Assembly: GCA_050260355.1 (NCBI GenBank)
Contig: JBLNBZ010000104.1
Coordinates: 1 to 22,822 of the forward strand
Origin: CADEFX01 sp050260355
Lineage (GTDB): Bacteria; Pseudomonadota; Alphaproteobacteria; Rhizobiales; Hyphomicrobiaceae
Direction: 5' to 3'
DNA: 22,822 bases
How positions within the stretch are numbered: the first letter of the stretch is position 1; each line of letters begins with the position of its first letter. Position numbers and translations under genes: made by a program. This document shows, piece after piece, positions 1 to 7,846 of the stretch. Below the pieces are notes generated by a model. That model had not been told where the DNA came from. It did not search any database and worked only from the letters and a program-made list of their open reading frames with translations.

Positions 1-985
1 CCGCCCGAGACTTGCTATCGGCCTCGCGCACGCCCGGCACGCCGAGCCCGCGGTCGGTGCCGCCCGCGACGCCGATGTGATAGTAGTTCTTATAAATGAT
101 GTCGCCGCCGTCGATCTCGGCGTTGACGGCGGGGACCTCGCGTAGTGCCGAGATGCACGCCTTCACGAAGAAGCCCATGAAGCCGAGCTTCACGCCGTGG
201 CGCTTCTCGAAGACGTCCTTGTACTGGCTGCGCACCTTCATGACTTCGCTCATGTCGACGTCGTTGAACGTCGTCAGCATCGCGGCCGTGTTCTGCGCAT
301 CCTTGAGACGGCGGGCGATGGTCTGCCGCAGCCGCGTCATCTTTACCCGCTCCTCGCGAGCTGCATCGTTGGGAGTGGACGGCGCACGCAGTTGCTGCGG
401 AGCGATCGGTGCCGGTGTCGTCAGTGCCGGCGCATAGGTGACGGGGCTCGCGTCTCGCGCGGACGAGGCCGGTTGGGCGGTGCCGGCCTCGATAACGTCT
501 CCCTTCAGGATCTGGCCGCGCCGCCCCGAGCCCTGGACGTCCTCGGCAGCGATGCCTTTCTCTTCCATCAGCTTGCGGGCTGCAGGAGAAGGCGGCATGC
601 CACCGTCGCTTGCTGTGGCTGCGCTCGCGGACTGAACGGGCTTCTGCTCCGGCGTTGCTGCACGGGGCGCGGTTTGCGCTTGTTTCGGCTGCTCGGCGGC
701 TGGGCGGGGTGCTGATGCAGCGGCCTGAGGCTTTGCTGCCGCACCCGCTCCCTCATTGATCGAGCCGAGAACCGCGCCGACTGCGACGGTCGAGCCTTCA
801 GCCACCTTGATCTCGGACAGGACACCGGCGGCCGGCGCCGGCACCTCAACCGTGACCTTGTCCGTCTCCAGCTCGCAAAGCGGCTCGTCCACGTTTACCG
901 CATCGCCGGCGGCCTTGAACCACTTGCCCACTGTGGCTTCGGTGACCGATTCACCGAGCGCCGGCACTCTGATCTCGATCGTCAT
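1..985 (-). CDS. sucB: 2-oxoglutarate dehydrogenase E2, dihydrolipoyllysine succinyltransferase (3' end outside window)
   Basis: This is the E2 core of the 2-oxoglutarate dehydrogenase complex, which moves the succinyl group from E1 to CoA in the cytoplasm. About 328 codons are visible from an ATG at 985. Residues 1-78 are a lipoyl domain with the lipoyl lysine in ETDKVTV (K43). An Ala/Pro-rich linker follows, then a peripheral E1/E3-binding domain at about 129-164 (MPPSPAARKLMEEKG), a second linker, and the catalytic acyltransferase domain from about 211 (REERVKMTRLRQTIARRL). The window ends before the catalytic HxxxDG motif. A Shine-Dalgarno-like AGAAGGG lies 8 bases before the ATG. The gene starts 25 bases after the sucA stop, so the two are probably cotranscribed. 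One lipoyl domain and the VPALGESVTEATVGKW start fit the succinyltransferase rather than the pyruvate-complex E2. Family assignment is firm. Confidence 0.95.
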   Translation of the reverse strand, partial: MTIEIRVPALGESVTEATVGKWFKAAGDAVNVDEPLCELETDKVTVEVPAPAAGVLSEIKVAEGSTVAVGAVLGSINEGAGAAAKPQAAASAPRPAAEQPKQAQTAPRAATPEQKPVQSASAATASDGGMPPSPAARKLMEEKGIAAEDVQGSGRRGQILKGDVIEAGTAQPASSARDASPVTYAPALTTPAPIAPQQLRAPSTPNDAAREERVKMTRLRQTIARRLKDAQNTAAMLTTFNDVDMSEVMKVRSQYKDVFEKRHGVKLGFMGFFVKACISALREVPAVNAEIDGGDIIYKNYYHIGVAGGTDRGLGVPGVREADSKSRA

Positions 986-1010
986 CGACCCAGCCCTTCT
1001 TGCACCGGCC

Positions 1011-3974
1011 TCAAGAGGCCAGCGCCTGCTCCACGACTGTCTTCTGCTCTTGCGCGTGCCTGCTGGCGAGACCCGTCGCCGTGGCTGCAGACGCCGCCCG
1101 TCCGACATAGCGCGGCCGCTTTGCGGTCGCGCCGACGCGATCCAGCACCCACTCGAGATTCGGCTCGATGAAGCTCCACGCTCCCATGTTCTTGGGCTCC
1201 TCTTGCGCCCACACGATGTCGGCCTGAGGGAAGCGGCCGAGCTCCTGCATCAGCGCTCTGGCCGGGAACGGGTAAAGCTGCTCGACGCGCATGAGGTACA
1301 CGTCGTCGATGCCGGCCGCCTCCCGCGCCTCGTAGAGGTCGTAGTAGATCTTGCCGGAGCACAATACGACGCGGCGAATCTTGGCATCGATCCTGAGCCT
1401 CGTCTTATCGTCAGGGCGATGCTGAGCGTCGTCCCAGAGGATGCGGTGGAACGTAGTACCGGTCGCAAGCTCGGCGAGGTCGGACACGACGCGCTTGTGA
1501 CGCAGGAGCGACTTTGGCGTCATCAGGATCAGCGGCTTGCGGAACTTGCGATGCATTTGCCGGCGCAGGATGTGGAAATAGTTGGCTGGCGTCGTGCAGT
1601 TGGCCACCTGCCAGTTGTCCTCGGCCGAACCTTGCAGAAAGCGCTCGAGCCGCGCTGAGGAGTGCTCCGGTCCTTGGCCCTCGTAGCCATGCGGCAGCAG
1701 CAGCACGAGGCCGGACATCCTGAGCCACTTGCGCTCGCCAGAGGCCAGGAACTGGTCGATCACCACCTGGGCGCCGTTGGCGAAGTCGCCGAACTGGGCC
1801 TCCCACATGGTGAGCGCGTTGGGCTCGGCGAGGCTGTAGCCGTACTCGAAGCCGAGGACCGCCTCCTCGGACAGCATCGAGTTGATGACCTCGAACCGCG
1901 CCTGATCGGGCGCAACGTGCTTGAGCGGCGTGTAGCGTCGCTCCGTCTCCTGGTCAATCAGCACCGAGTGGCGCTGCGAGAAGGTGCCGCGCTCGCTGTC
2001 CTGGCCCGAAAGGCGGACCGGGAAGCCTTCCTTCAGCAGCGTCGCCAGCGCCAGGTGCTCGGCCATGGACCAGTCGAGCCCGTGACCGGTCTCGACCATC
2101 TCGCGACGCCGATCCAGCAGACGCTGGATTGTTTTGTGCGCGTTGAAGTCTTGCGGGATGGACGTGATCCGGCGGCCGACCTCCTTCAGGGTCTCGATCG
2201 GCACGCCCGTGTCACCGCGCCGGGCTTCGTCCTCTGCAAAGCCAATGGCGGACCAGCGACCGTCGAGCCAGTCGGCCTTGTTTGGCTTGTAGCTTTCGGA
2301 GGCCGCGAGCTCGGCGTCGAGATGCGCGCGGAAATTGGCTTGCATGCGATCGGCCTCGTCCTTGCCGATCACGCCTTCCTCGATGAGCTGCTTGGTGTAG
2401 ATCTGCGCCGTCGTGGGATGCGACCTGATCTTGCGATACATGATCGGTTGCGTGAACGCCGGCTCGTCGGACTCGTTGTGGCCGTGCCGGCGGTAGCAGA
2501 ACATGTCGATGACGACAGGCTTCTGGAACCGCTGGCGGAATTCGGTCGCGATTTTGGCGACGTGGACCACGGCTTCCGGGTTGTCACCGTTGACGTGGAA
2601 AATCGGCGCTTCGACCATCTTGGCGACGTCGGAGCAGTAGGGCGACGAGCGCGAGTAGCGTGGACTCGTGGTGAAGCCGATCTGGTTGTTGATGATGAAG
2701 TGGATCGAGCCGCCGGTGCGGTGGCCCTTGAGGCCCGACAGGCCGAAGCATTCCGCAACCACACCCTGACCGGCGAAGGCTGCATCGCCGTGGATGAGCA
2801 GCGGCAGCACGGGCGTGCGCTCGCCCGGCTTGCAGCCGTGCTGGTCCTGCTTGGCGCGCACTTTGCCGAGCACCACGGGATCGACGATCTCCAGATGCGA
2901 GGGGTTGGCGGTCAGCGAAAGGTGGACCCGGTTGCCGTCGAACTCGCGATCCGATGAAGCGCCGAGGTGGTATTTGACGTCGCCAGAGCCCTCGACATCG
3001 TCCGGCTTGAACGAGCCGCCCTTGAACTCGTTGAAGATGGCGCGATGCGGCTTGCCCATGACATTGGCCAGCACGTTGAGGCGGCCCCTGTGCGCCATAC
3101 CGATGACGATCTCCTTGAGGCCGAGCTGACCGCCGCGCTTGATGATCTGCTCGAGCGCGGGGACCAGCGATTCTCCGCCGTCCAGACCGAACCGCTTGGT
3201 GCCGGTGTACTTGACGTCGGCGAACTTCTCGAACGTATCGGCCTCGATCAGCTTGTTGAGGATCGCTTTCTTGCCCTCGACGGTGAAAGCGATCTCCTTG
3301 TCCGGCCCCTCGATGCGTTGCTGAATCCAGGCCTTCTGCTGCGGGCTGGTGATGTGCATGAACTCGACGCCGATGTGCCGGCAGTAGGTGCGGCGCAGGA
3401 TCCTCAGAATCTGGCGCACGGTCGCGATCTCGAGGCCCAGCACTTTGTCGATGAAGATCGGCCGGTCCAGGTCGGCCTCGGTGAAGCCGTAGGTCTCGGG
3501 CTTGAGCTCCCTGTGCGACTTGCGATCGGCAATGCCGAGCGGATCCAAGTCGGCCACGAGGTGGCCCATCACGCGATACGCCCGGATCAGCATCAAAGCG
3601 CGCAGGCTGTCCTGGATGGCGCGGAACGAGGCGGCCGGCGAAACCTCATAGCCGATGGAGTGCGCCCGCTGCGCGAGCGCGTTGCTCATCTCGCGCTCGG
3701 TCGCGCCGTAGTTGCCGGTCAGCGCCGCAATGAGGTCGCTGTTGGCGCCATTGCTCTGCAGCTCCTCGAGCGGACGCGCCCAGGAGGGACCATGGACCTC
3801 GGCCTCGGCTCTACCCTGCCCCTCCTGCAGGCTCTGAAAGAAGAGTCGCCACTCGTCGCTTACGGAGCCGGGGTTTTTCTCGTACTGCGCCTGCAACTCT
3901 TCGATGTAGCCGGCATTCGCGCCCTGAAGGAATGAGGTACGCAAAAATGCATCGTTCTGCGGCTGGCGTGACAT
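1011..3974 (-). CDS. sucA: 2-oxoglutarate dehydrogenase E1 component
   Basis: Thiamine-diphosphate-dependent decarboxylase that starts the 2-oxoglutarate dehydrogenase reaction. The protein is about 986 residues, the usual length for alphaproteobacterial OdhA/SucA. It has an N-terminal E2-binding segment (about 10-50, SFLQGANAGYIEELQ), KRFGLDGGES (260-269) and GMAHRGRLNVL (292-302). The ThDP/Mg site is GDAAFAGQGVV (from 396) through NNQIGF (429-434). The C-terminal transketolase-like half ends in EEPKNMGAWSF and RYVGR. I chose the ATG at 3974 (MSRQPQNDAF) because family members start about there. The frame stays open to a GTG at 4028, but those 18 extra codons run towards a hairpin and have no family support. 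The gene lies 217 bases after sucD and 25 bases before sucB, on the same strand. Confidence 0.96.
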   Translation of the reverse strand: MSRQPQNDAFLRTSFLQGANAGYIEELQAQYEKNPGSVSDEWRLFFQSLQEGQGRAEAEVHGPSWARPLEELQSNGANSDLIAALTGNYGATEREMSNALAQRAHSIGYEVSPAASFRAIQDSLRALMLIRAYRVMGHLVADLDPLGIADRKSHRELKPETYGFTEADLDRPIFIDKVLGLEIATVRQILRILRRTYCRHIGVEFMHITSPQQKAWIQQRIEGPDKEIAFTVEGKKAILNKLIEADTFEKFADVKYTGTKRFGLDGGESLVPALEQIIKRGGQLGLKEIVIGMAHRGRLNVLANVMGKPHRAIFNEFKGGSFKPDDVEGSGDVKYHLGASSDREFDGNRVHLSLTANPSHLEIVDPVVLGKVRAKQDQHGCKPGERTPVLPLLIHGDAAFAGQGVVAECFGLSGLKGHRTGGSIHFIINNQIGFTTSPRYSRSSPYCSDVAKMVEAPIFHVNGDNPEAVVHVAKIATEFRQRFQKPVVIDMFCYRRHGHNESDEPAFTQPIMYRKIRSHPTTAQIYTKQLIEEGVIGKDEADRMQANFRAHLDAELAASESYKPNKADWLDGRWSAIGFAEDEARRGDTGVPIETLKEVGRRITSIPQDFNAHKTIQRLLDRRREMVETGHGLDWSMAEHLALATLLKEGFPVRLSGQDSERGTFSQRHSVLIDQETERRYTPLKHVAPDQARFEVINSMLSEEAVLGFEYGYSLAEPNALTMWEAQFGDFANGAQVVIDQFLASGERKWLRMSGLVLLLPHGYEGQGPEHSSARLERFLQGSAEDNWQVANCTTPANYFHILRRQMHRKFRKPLILMTPKSLLRHKRVVSDLAELATGTTFHRILWDDAQHRPDDKTRLRIDAKIRRVVLCSGKIYYDLYEAREAAGIDDVYLMRVEQLYPFPARALMQELGRFPQADIVWAQEEPKNMGAWSFIEPNLEWVLDRVGATAKRPRYVGRAASAATATGLASRHAQEQKTVVEQALAS

Positions 3975-4032
3975 ATCGGACCGTTGTCCCGTTGGATTGA
4001 GCGGCGAGGGCAGGGTCGCACGCAACACGACA

Positions 4033-4054
4033 AGGCGCCCGCGATCGGGCGCCT
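4033..4054 (-). terminator. perfect GC hairpin upstream of sucA (terminator or attenuator candidate)
   Basis: A perfect 9-bp stem (AGGCGCCCG / CGGGCGCCT) encloses the 4-base loop CGAT. Read on the minus strand it is followed by TTGTCGTGTT, which is only moderately T-rich. It lies after sucD and 58 bases before the sucA ATG, so it could end sucCD transcripts or sit in the sucA leader. The symmetry is plain in the sequence; the function is inferred. Confidence 0.5.
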
Positions 4055-4070
4055 ACCTACCACACACCTG

Positions 4071-4099
4071 CTTATCTAGTACACGGTGAATGCCGTTTT
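4071..4099 (-). promoter_or_regulatory. possible sucA promoter
   Basis: Read on the minus strand, TTAAAA is followed after 17 bases by TAGATA, about 100 bases before the sucA start. The match to a sigma-70 consensus is weak, but this is the only AT-richer stretch between sucD and sucA. Treat it as a candidate only. Confidence 0.2.
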
Positions 4100-4171
4100 A
4101 AGACGGCCTCTTTTGCCTGAATGAAGGGCAGTTTTGACGCACTCAGAACACTCGAACGGACGCCGGCGGAC

Positions 4172-4191
4172 ACGCGCCTGTGAAGGCGCGT
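4172..4191 (-). terminator. hairpin directly after the sucD stop codon
   Basis: A 7-bp perfect stem (ACGCGCC / GGCGCGT) with a 6-base loop begins at the base after the sucD stop codon. No T-run follows on the minus strand, so it is a weak intrinsic terminator at best. It may instead protect the 3' end of the sucCD message. Confidence 0.35.
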
Positions 4192-5091
4192 CTAGCCTTT
4201 GAGCACCTGCGCCAAAGTGGTCCCAATGGCGGCCGGGCTGGCCGCCACGGTGATGCCGGCCGAGCGCATGGCCTCGAGCTTGTCCTCAGCCTTGCCCTTG
4301 CCACCCGAGATGATGGCCCCGGCATGTCCCATGCGGCGCCCCGGCGGTGCCGTCACACCGGCGATAAAGCCCACCATCGGCTTCTTGCGTCCCTTGGCCG
4401 CCTCGCGCTTGATGAAATCGGCCGCGTCCTCCTCGGCCGAGCCGCCGATCTCGCCGATCATGATGATGGAATGCGTATCGGGGTCGGCCAGAAACATCTC
4501 CAGCACGTCGATGAACTCGGTGCCCTTGACCGGGTCGCCACCGATGCCGACGGCTGTGGACTGGCCGAGACCGACGTCCGAGCTCTGCTTGACCGCCTCG
4601 TAGGTGAGCGTGCCCGAGCGGGAAACGATGCCAACGCTCCCCTTCTTGAAGATGTTACCCGGCATGATGCCGATCTTGCACGCGTTCGGCGTCAGCACGC
4701 CGGGGCAGTTGGGTCCGATCAGGCGCGACCAGGAGCCGGCAAGCGCGCGCTTGACCTTGACCATGTCCAGCACCGGGATGCCCTCGGTGATGCAAACGAT
4801 CAGCGGGATCTCCGCGTCAATTGCCTCGAGAATCGCGTCGGCCGCGAACGGCGGCGGCACGTAGATGGAGGTGGCCGTTGCGCCGGTTTTCTTCTTGGCC
4901 TCGAGCACGGTCTCGAAGATGGGCACGGACGCCAGTACCTCGTCAGGATGCTTGGTCCCCGCCTTGCCGGGCGAGACGCCGCCGACAACCTGCGTGCCGT
5001 ATTCCATCGCCTGCCGCGTGTGGAACGTGCCCTGGCTGCCTGTGATGCCCTGGCAGATGACCTTGGTGTTCTTGTCGACGAGGATGGCCAT
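4192..5091 (-). CDS. sucD: succinyl-CoA synthetase (ADP-forming) alpha subunit
   Basis: The alpha subunit of the cytoplasmic enzyme that converts succinyl-CoA to succinate with ATP/GTP formation. The protein is 299 residues, close to the usual length. The CoA-binding Rossmann domain starts with MAILVDKNTKVICQGITGSQG. GVSPGK is at about 38-43 and IGPNCPGVLTP at about 125-134. The phospho-histidine lies in MGHAGAI (H256). The ATG at 5091 follows the sucC stop by 2 bases (TGA-GC-ATG), which points to translational coupling and equal subunit amounts. A hairpin follows the stop codon. Identification is secure. Confidence 0.97.
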   Translation of the reverse strand: MAILVDKNTKVICQGITGSQGTFHTRQAMEYGTQVVGGVSPGKAGTKHPDEVLASVPIFETVLEAKKKTGATATSIYVPPPFAADAILEAIDAEIPLIVCITEGIPVLDMVKVKRALAGSWSRLIGPNCPGVLTPNACKIGIMPGNIFKKGSVGIVSRSGTLTYEAVKQSSDVGLGQSTAVGIGGDPVKGTEFIDVLEMFLADPDTHSIIMIGEIGGSAEEDAADFIKREAAKGRKKPMVGFIAGVTAPPGRRMGHAGAIISGGKGKAEDKLEAMRSAGITVAASPAAIGTTLAQVLKG

Positions 5092-5093
5092 GC

Positions 5094-6293
5094 TCAGGCA
5101 GCCTTCTTCACGGCGTCGGTGATCTTCTTGGCGGCATCGCCCAGGTCATCGGCCGGGATGATCGCCAAGCCGCTGTCGGCCATGATCTTCTTGCCCTGCT
5201 CGACGTTGGTGCCTTCCAGGCGCACCACCAGCGGGACCTTGATGCCCAGCTCGCGCACCGCCGCCACTACGCCCTCTGCGATGATGTCGCAGCGCATGAT
5301 GCCGCCGAAGATGTTGACCAGGATGCCCTTCACGTTCGGGTCGTTGAGGATGATCCTGCAGGCGGCCTGCACCCGCTCCTTGGTCGCGCCGCCGCCGACG
5401 TCGAGGAAGTTGGCCGGCTCCATGCCGTTGAGCTTGATGATGTCCATGGTCGCCATGGCGAGGCCGGCGCCATTGACCATGCAGCCGATCTGGCCATCGA
5501 GCTTGACGTAGTTGAGGTCGTACTTGGACGCCTCGACCTCCGCCGGGTCCTCCTCGGAAATGTCGCGAAGCTCCAGGATGTCCTTGTGCCGGAACAGGGC
5601 GTTGCCGTCGAAGTCCATCTTGCCGTCGAGGCAGACGAGCTTGCCGTCCTTGGTCACAACCAGCGGATTGACCTCCAGCAGGCTCATGTCCTTGTCGACG
5701 ACCATTCGGTAGAGATTGCCTATCAGCTTGACGCACTGGCTCGCCAGGTCGCCCTTCAATCCAAGTGCCGATGCGATCTTGCGGCCATGGAAGGCGGAGT
5801 AGCCCGAGGCCGGATCGATTGTCAGGGTGAGAATCTTTTCCGGCGTCTTGTGCGCCACCTCCTCGATATTCATGCCGCCTTCGGTCGAGGCGATGAACGC
5901 AATGCGGGAACTCTCGCGGTCGACCAGCGCCGAGAGATAAAGCTCGCGCTCGATCTGGCTTCCGTCCTCGATGTAAAGACGCTGAACTTTGCGACCGTCG
6001 GGGCCGGTCTGCACCGTGACCAAGGTTCTGCCGAGCATCTGGGCGGCGTAGGCTTGGACCTCGTCTATAGACTTGGCGAGCCGAACGCCCCCTTTGTCGC
6101 CCGCCTCCTTCTCCTTGAACTTCCCCTTGCCGCGCCCGCCGGCATGGATCTGCGCCTTCATCACCCAGACGGGGCCAGGAAGCTTCTTGGCTGCTGCGAC
6201 AGCTTCTTCGACGGTGAATGCTGCGTGCCCTGCCGGCGTGGGCACGCCGTACTGCCGGTAGAGCTCCTTGGCCTGGTATTCGTGGATGTTCAC
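5094..6293 (-). CDS. sucC: succinyl-CoA synthetase (ADP-forming) beta subunit
   Basis: The nucleotide-binding, ATP-grasp beta subunit of succinyl-CoA synthetase, partner of the SucD protein encoded just downstream. It is 399 residues, as expected. It starts MNIHEYQAKELYRQYGVP. The ATP-grasp part includes WVMKAQIHAGGRGKGKF (about 44-60). The C-terminal CoA-ligase part includes GLAMATMDIIK, NFLDVGGGA, and IFGGIMRCDIIAEGV. The start codon is GTG at 6293. It is supported by GAGGAGGG 9 bases upstream and by the conserved N-terminus. The gene is 231 bases after mdh and may have its own promoter in that gap. Confidence 0.97.
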   Translation of the reverse strand: MNIHEYQAKELYRQYGVPTPAGHAAFTVEEAVAAAKKLPGPVWVMKAQIHAGGRGKGKFKEKEAGDKGGVRLAKSIDEVQAYAAQMLGRTLVTVQTGPDGRKVQRLYIEDGSQIERELYLSALVDRESSRIAFIASTEGGMNIEEVAHKTPEKILTLTIDPASGYSAFHGRKIASALGLKGDLASQCVKLIGNLYRMVVDKDMSLLEVNPLVVTKDGKLVCLDGKMDFDGNALFRHKDILELRDISEEDPAEVEASKYDLNYVKLDGQIGCMVNGAGLAMATMDIIKLNGMEPANFLDVGGGATKERVQAACRIILNDPNVKGILVNIFGGIMRCDIIAEGVVAAVRELGIKVPLVVRLEGTNVEQGKKIMADSGLAIIPADDLGDAAKKITDAVKKAA

Positions 6294-6302
6294 CGGGGCG
6301 TT

Positions 6303-6310
6303 CCCTCCTC
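6303..6310 (-). promoter_or_regulatory. ribosome binding site deciding the GTG start of sucC
   Basis: GAGGAGGG on the minus strand lies 9 bases before the GTG at 6293. It is a strong Shine-Dalgarno match and supports this non-ATG start. Confidence 0.7.
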
Positions 6311-6365
6311 ACCAGAGGCGATGGCTGTGTGCCGAATCCCGCGCGCAGTCAGTGCCGGCATGTCT

Positions 6366-6382
6366 GGCATATTGTATACCAT
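6366..6382 (-). promoter_or_regulatory. operator-like GTATAC dyad and possible -10 upstream of sucC
   Basis: The plus strand reads GGCATA-TTG-TATACC, an imperfect 6-3-6 dyad with a central TTGTATACCA. The minus strand of the same segment contains TACAAT, a good -10 hexamer about 80 bases before the sucC start, but no convincing -35. Sites with a GT-AC core are typical of GntR/FadR-type regulators. The overlap of a dyad with a possible -10 would suit repression. The regulator is unknown. Confidence 0.3.
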
Positions 6383-6524
6383 GGGAGTGATGCATCGCGA
6401 GTATCTGAATGTGCACTGCAGCATAGCGCATCTCGATGACGCGCTCGACTCTCTACTGGCTCAGCCTGGGCGATCGGATCAGGGGGTGGTTACCGATTCG
6501 ACTGCGCGGTGACCGGGCCGGCGA

Positions 6525-7490
6525 TCACGCGCCGAGCTGGGGGGCAATCTTGTTGCAGGCATCGATCAAATTCTTCACCGACTCGATCGACTTCAAGAAC
6601 ATGCCGCGCTCGGTCGCATTCAAATCGATCTCGACGATGCGCTCCGCACCGCCGGACCCGATCACGACCGGCACGCCGACATAAAGGCCCTTCACACCGT
6701 ACTCGCCGTTGAGATAGGCGGCACACGGCAGAATGCGCTTCTTGTCCTTGAGATAGCTCTCGGCCATTTGGATCGCCGAAGAGGCTGGCGCGTAGTAGGC
6801 CGAGCCAGTCTTCAGCAGCGCGACGATCTCGCCGCCGCCTTTGCGCGTGCGATCCACGATCTGATCGAGCCTCTCCTGGCTGATCCAGCGCATCTTGACG
6901 AGATCGGGCAGCGGGATCCCGCCGACCGCCGAATAGCGCACGAGCGGCACCATGTCGTCGCCATGTCCGCCGAGCACGAAAGCGGTCACGTCCTCGACGG
7001 AAACCTTCATCTCGTCGGCCAGGAAGTAGCGAAACCGCGCCGTATCGAGCACGCCCGCCATGCCGATCACCTTGTTGCGCGGCAGACCACAGGCCTTCTG
7101 CAAGGCCCAAACCATGGCGTCGAGCGGATTGGTGATACAGATGACAAATGCGTCGGGCGCATACTTCTTGATGCCGGCTCCTACCTGCTCCATCACCTTC
7201 AGGTTGATGCCGAGCAGGTCATCGCGGCTCATGCCCGGCTTGCGCGGCACACCGGCCGTGACGATGACGACGCTCGCGCCTTCGATATCGGCGTAGGAGT
7301 TGGTGCCCTTGAGCGTCGCGTCAAACCCTTCGACCGCACCCGACTGCATGAGATCCAGCGCCTTGCCGGCGGGCAGCCCTTCGGCAACGTCGAAAAGCAC
7401 CGCGTCGCCAAGCTCCTTGAGGCCGACGAGATGAGCCAAAGTGCCGCCGATCATGCCAGAGCCGATCAGCGCGATCTTGGTGCGCGCCAT
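6525..7490 (-). CDS. mdh: malate dehydrogenase (lactate-dehydrogenase-like type)
   Basis: NAD-dependent oxidation of malate to oxaloacetate in the TCA cycle. The protein is 321 residues, typical of the LDH-like MDH of alphaproteobacteria. The Rossmann glycine motif is GSGMIGG (10-16). Substrate-binding arginines lie in VPRKPGMSRDD (R83, R89). N121 is in ITNPLDAM, the Asp-Arg pair in LDTARFR (D149, R152), and the catalytic histidine in GGHGDDM (H176). The start is ATG 7490 because AAGGAGA lies 8 bases upstream and MARTKIALIGSG is the normal N-terminus; the reading frame stays open upstream without support. It heads the minus-strand TCA block and is divergent from the degP-like gene. Confidence 0.97.
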   Translation of the reverse strand: MARTKIALIGSGMIGGTLAHLVGLKELGDAVLFDVAEGLPAGKALDLMQSGAVEGFDATLKGTNSYADIEGASVVIVTAGVPRKPGMSRDDLLGINLKVMEQVGAGIKKYAPDAFVICITNPLDAMVWALQKACGLPRNKVIGMAGVLDTARFRYFLADEMKVSVEDVTAFVLGGHGDDMVPLVRYSAVGGIPLPDLVKMRWISQERLDQIVDRTRKGGGEIVALLKTGSAYYAPASSAIQMAESYLKDKKRILPCAAYLNGEYGVKGLYVGVPVVIGSGGAERIVEIDLNATERGMFLKSIESVKNLIDACNKIAPQLGA

Positions 7491-7846
7491 GTTAGCTGTC
7501 TCCTTATCTGGTCGATGCGACGGCCGTGCGGGAAGGTCGTTGCGCAACGCGGCAACGAATTAGCCGGAAACAGGCGAGGCGGCAAGGCAGCTTCGCGGCG
7601 CCGGACCCCGATCTTTCGAAGGGGCCTCGGGAGCCTGCGGGCCTGACGCCGTACGCTGACGTGCGGCGCTGGAAGCGTCCCCGGTCTTGCGCCCACCCGC
7701 TGGTCGGGATCGGCCCCGACCGGCGCCCGCCTCAGTCCTGCCGTCGACAGGCGGCATTTTCGGCTCGATGGAAATAAGTGTGCGCTAGGCCACTGCACCA
7801 CATATATATGCGCGTGTGGCCCCGATATCCCCTGTGAGGAATTGCC
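7491..7846. other. intergenic region between divergent mdh and degP-like genes
   Basis: This stretch of 356 bases carries no convincing gene. The end near mdh holds the ribosome binding site (7499-7505) and a 12-base perfect palindrome CGTTGCGCAACG (7538-7549) with a nearby extra CAACG. The middle holds a GC hairpin with a 7-bp stem (7702-7721, GGTCGGG / CCCGACC). The end near degP has an AT-rich CATATATATG (7801-7810) and TGAGGA just before the start. I found no clean sigma-70, sigma-32 or EcfG-type promoter. Confidence 0.5.
7538..7549. promoter_or_regulatory. 12-base perfect palindrome in the mdh leader
   Basis: CGTTGCGCAACG is its own reverse complement and lies 48 bases before the mdh start. 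On the minus strand a second CGTTGC precedes it, giving two direct copies plus one inverted copy. It may be an operator, but no known regulator is implied. Confidence 0.25.

Noticed and set aside
1662..2957. 431-codon open frame on the plus strand within sucA
   Set aside because: It is antisense to conserved OdhA sequence, has no ribosome binding site and no recognisable protein.
4180..5511. 443-codon open frame on the plus strand over sucD and sucC
   Set aside because: It lies opposite two highly conserved TCA genes, and its translation shows no domain. It is a shadow frame.
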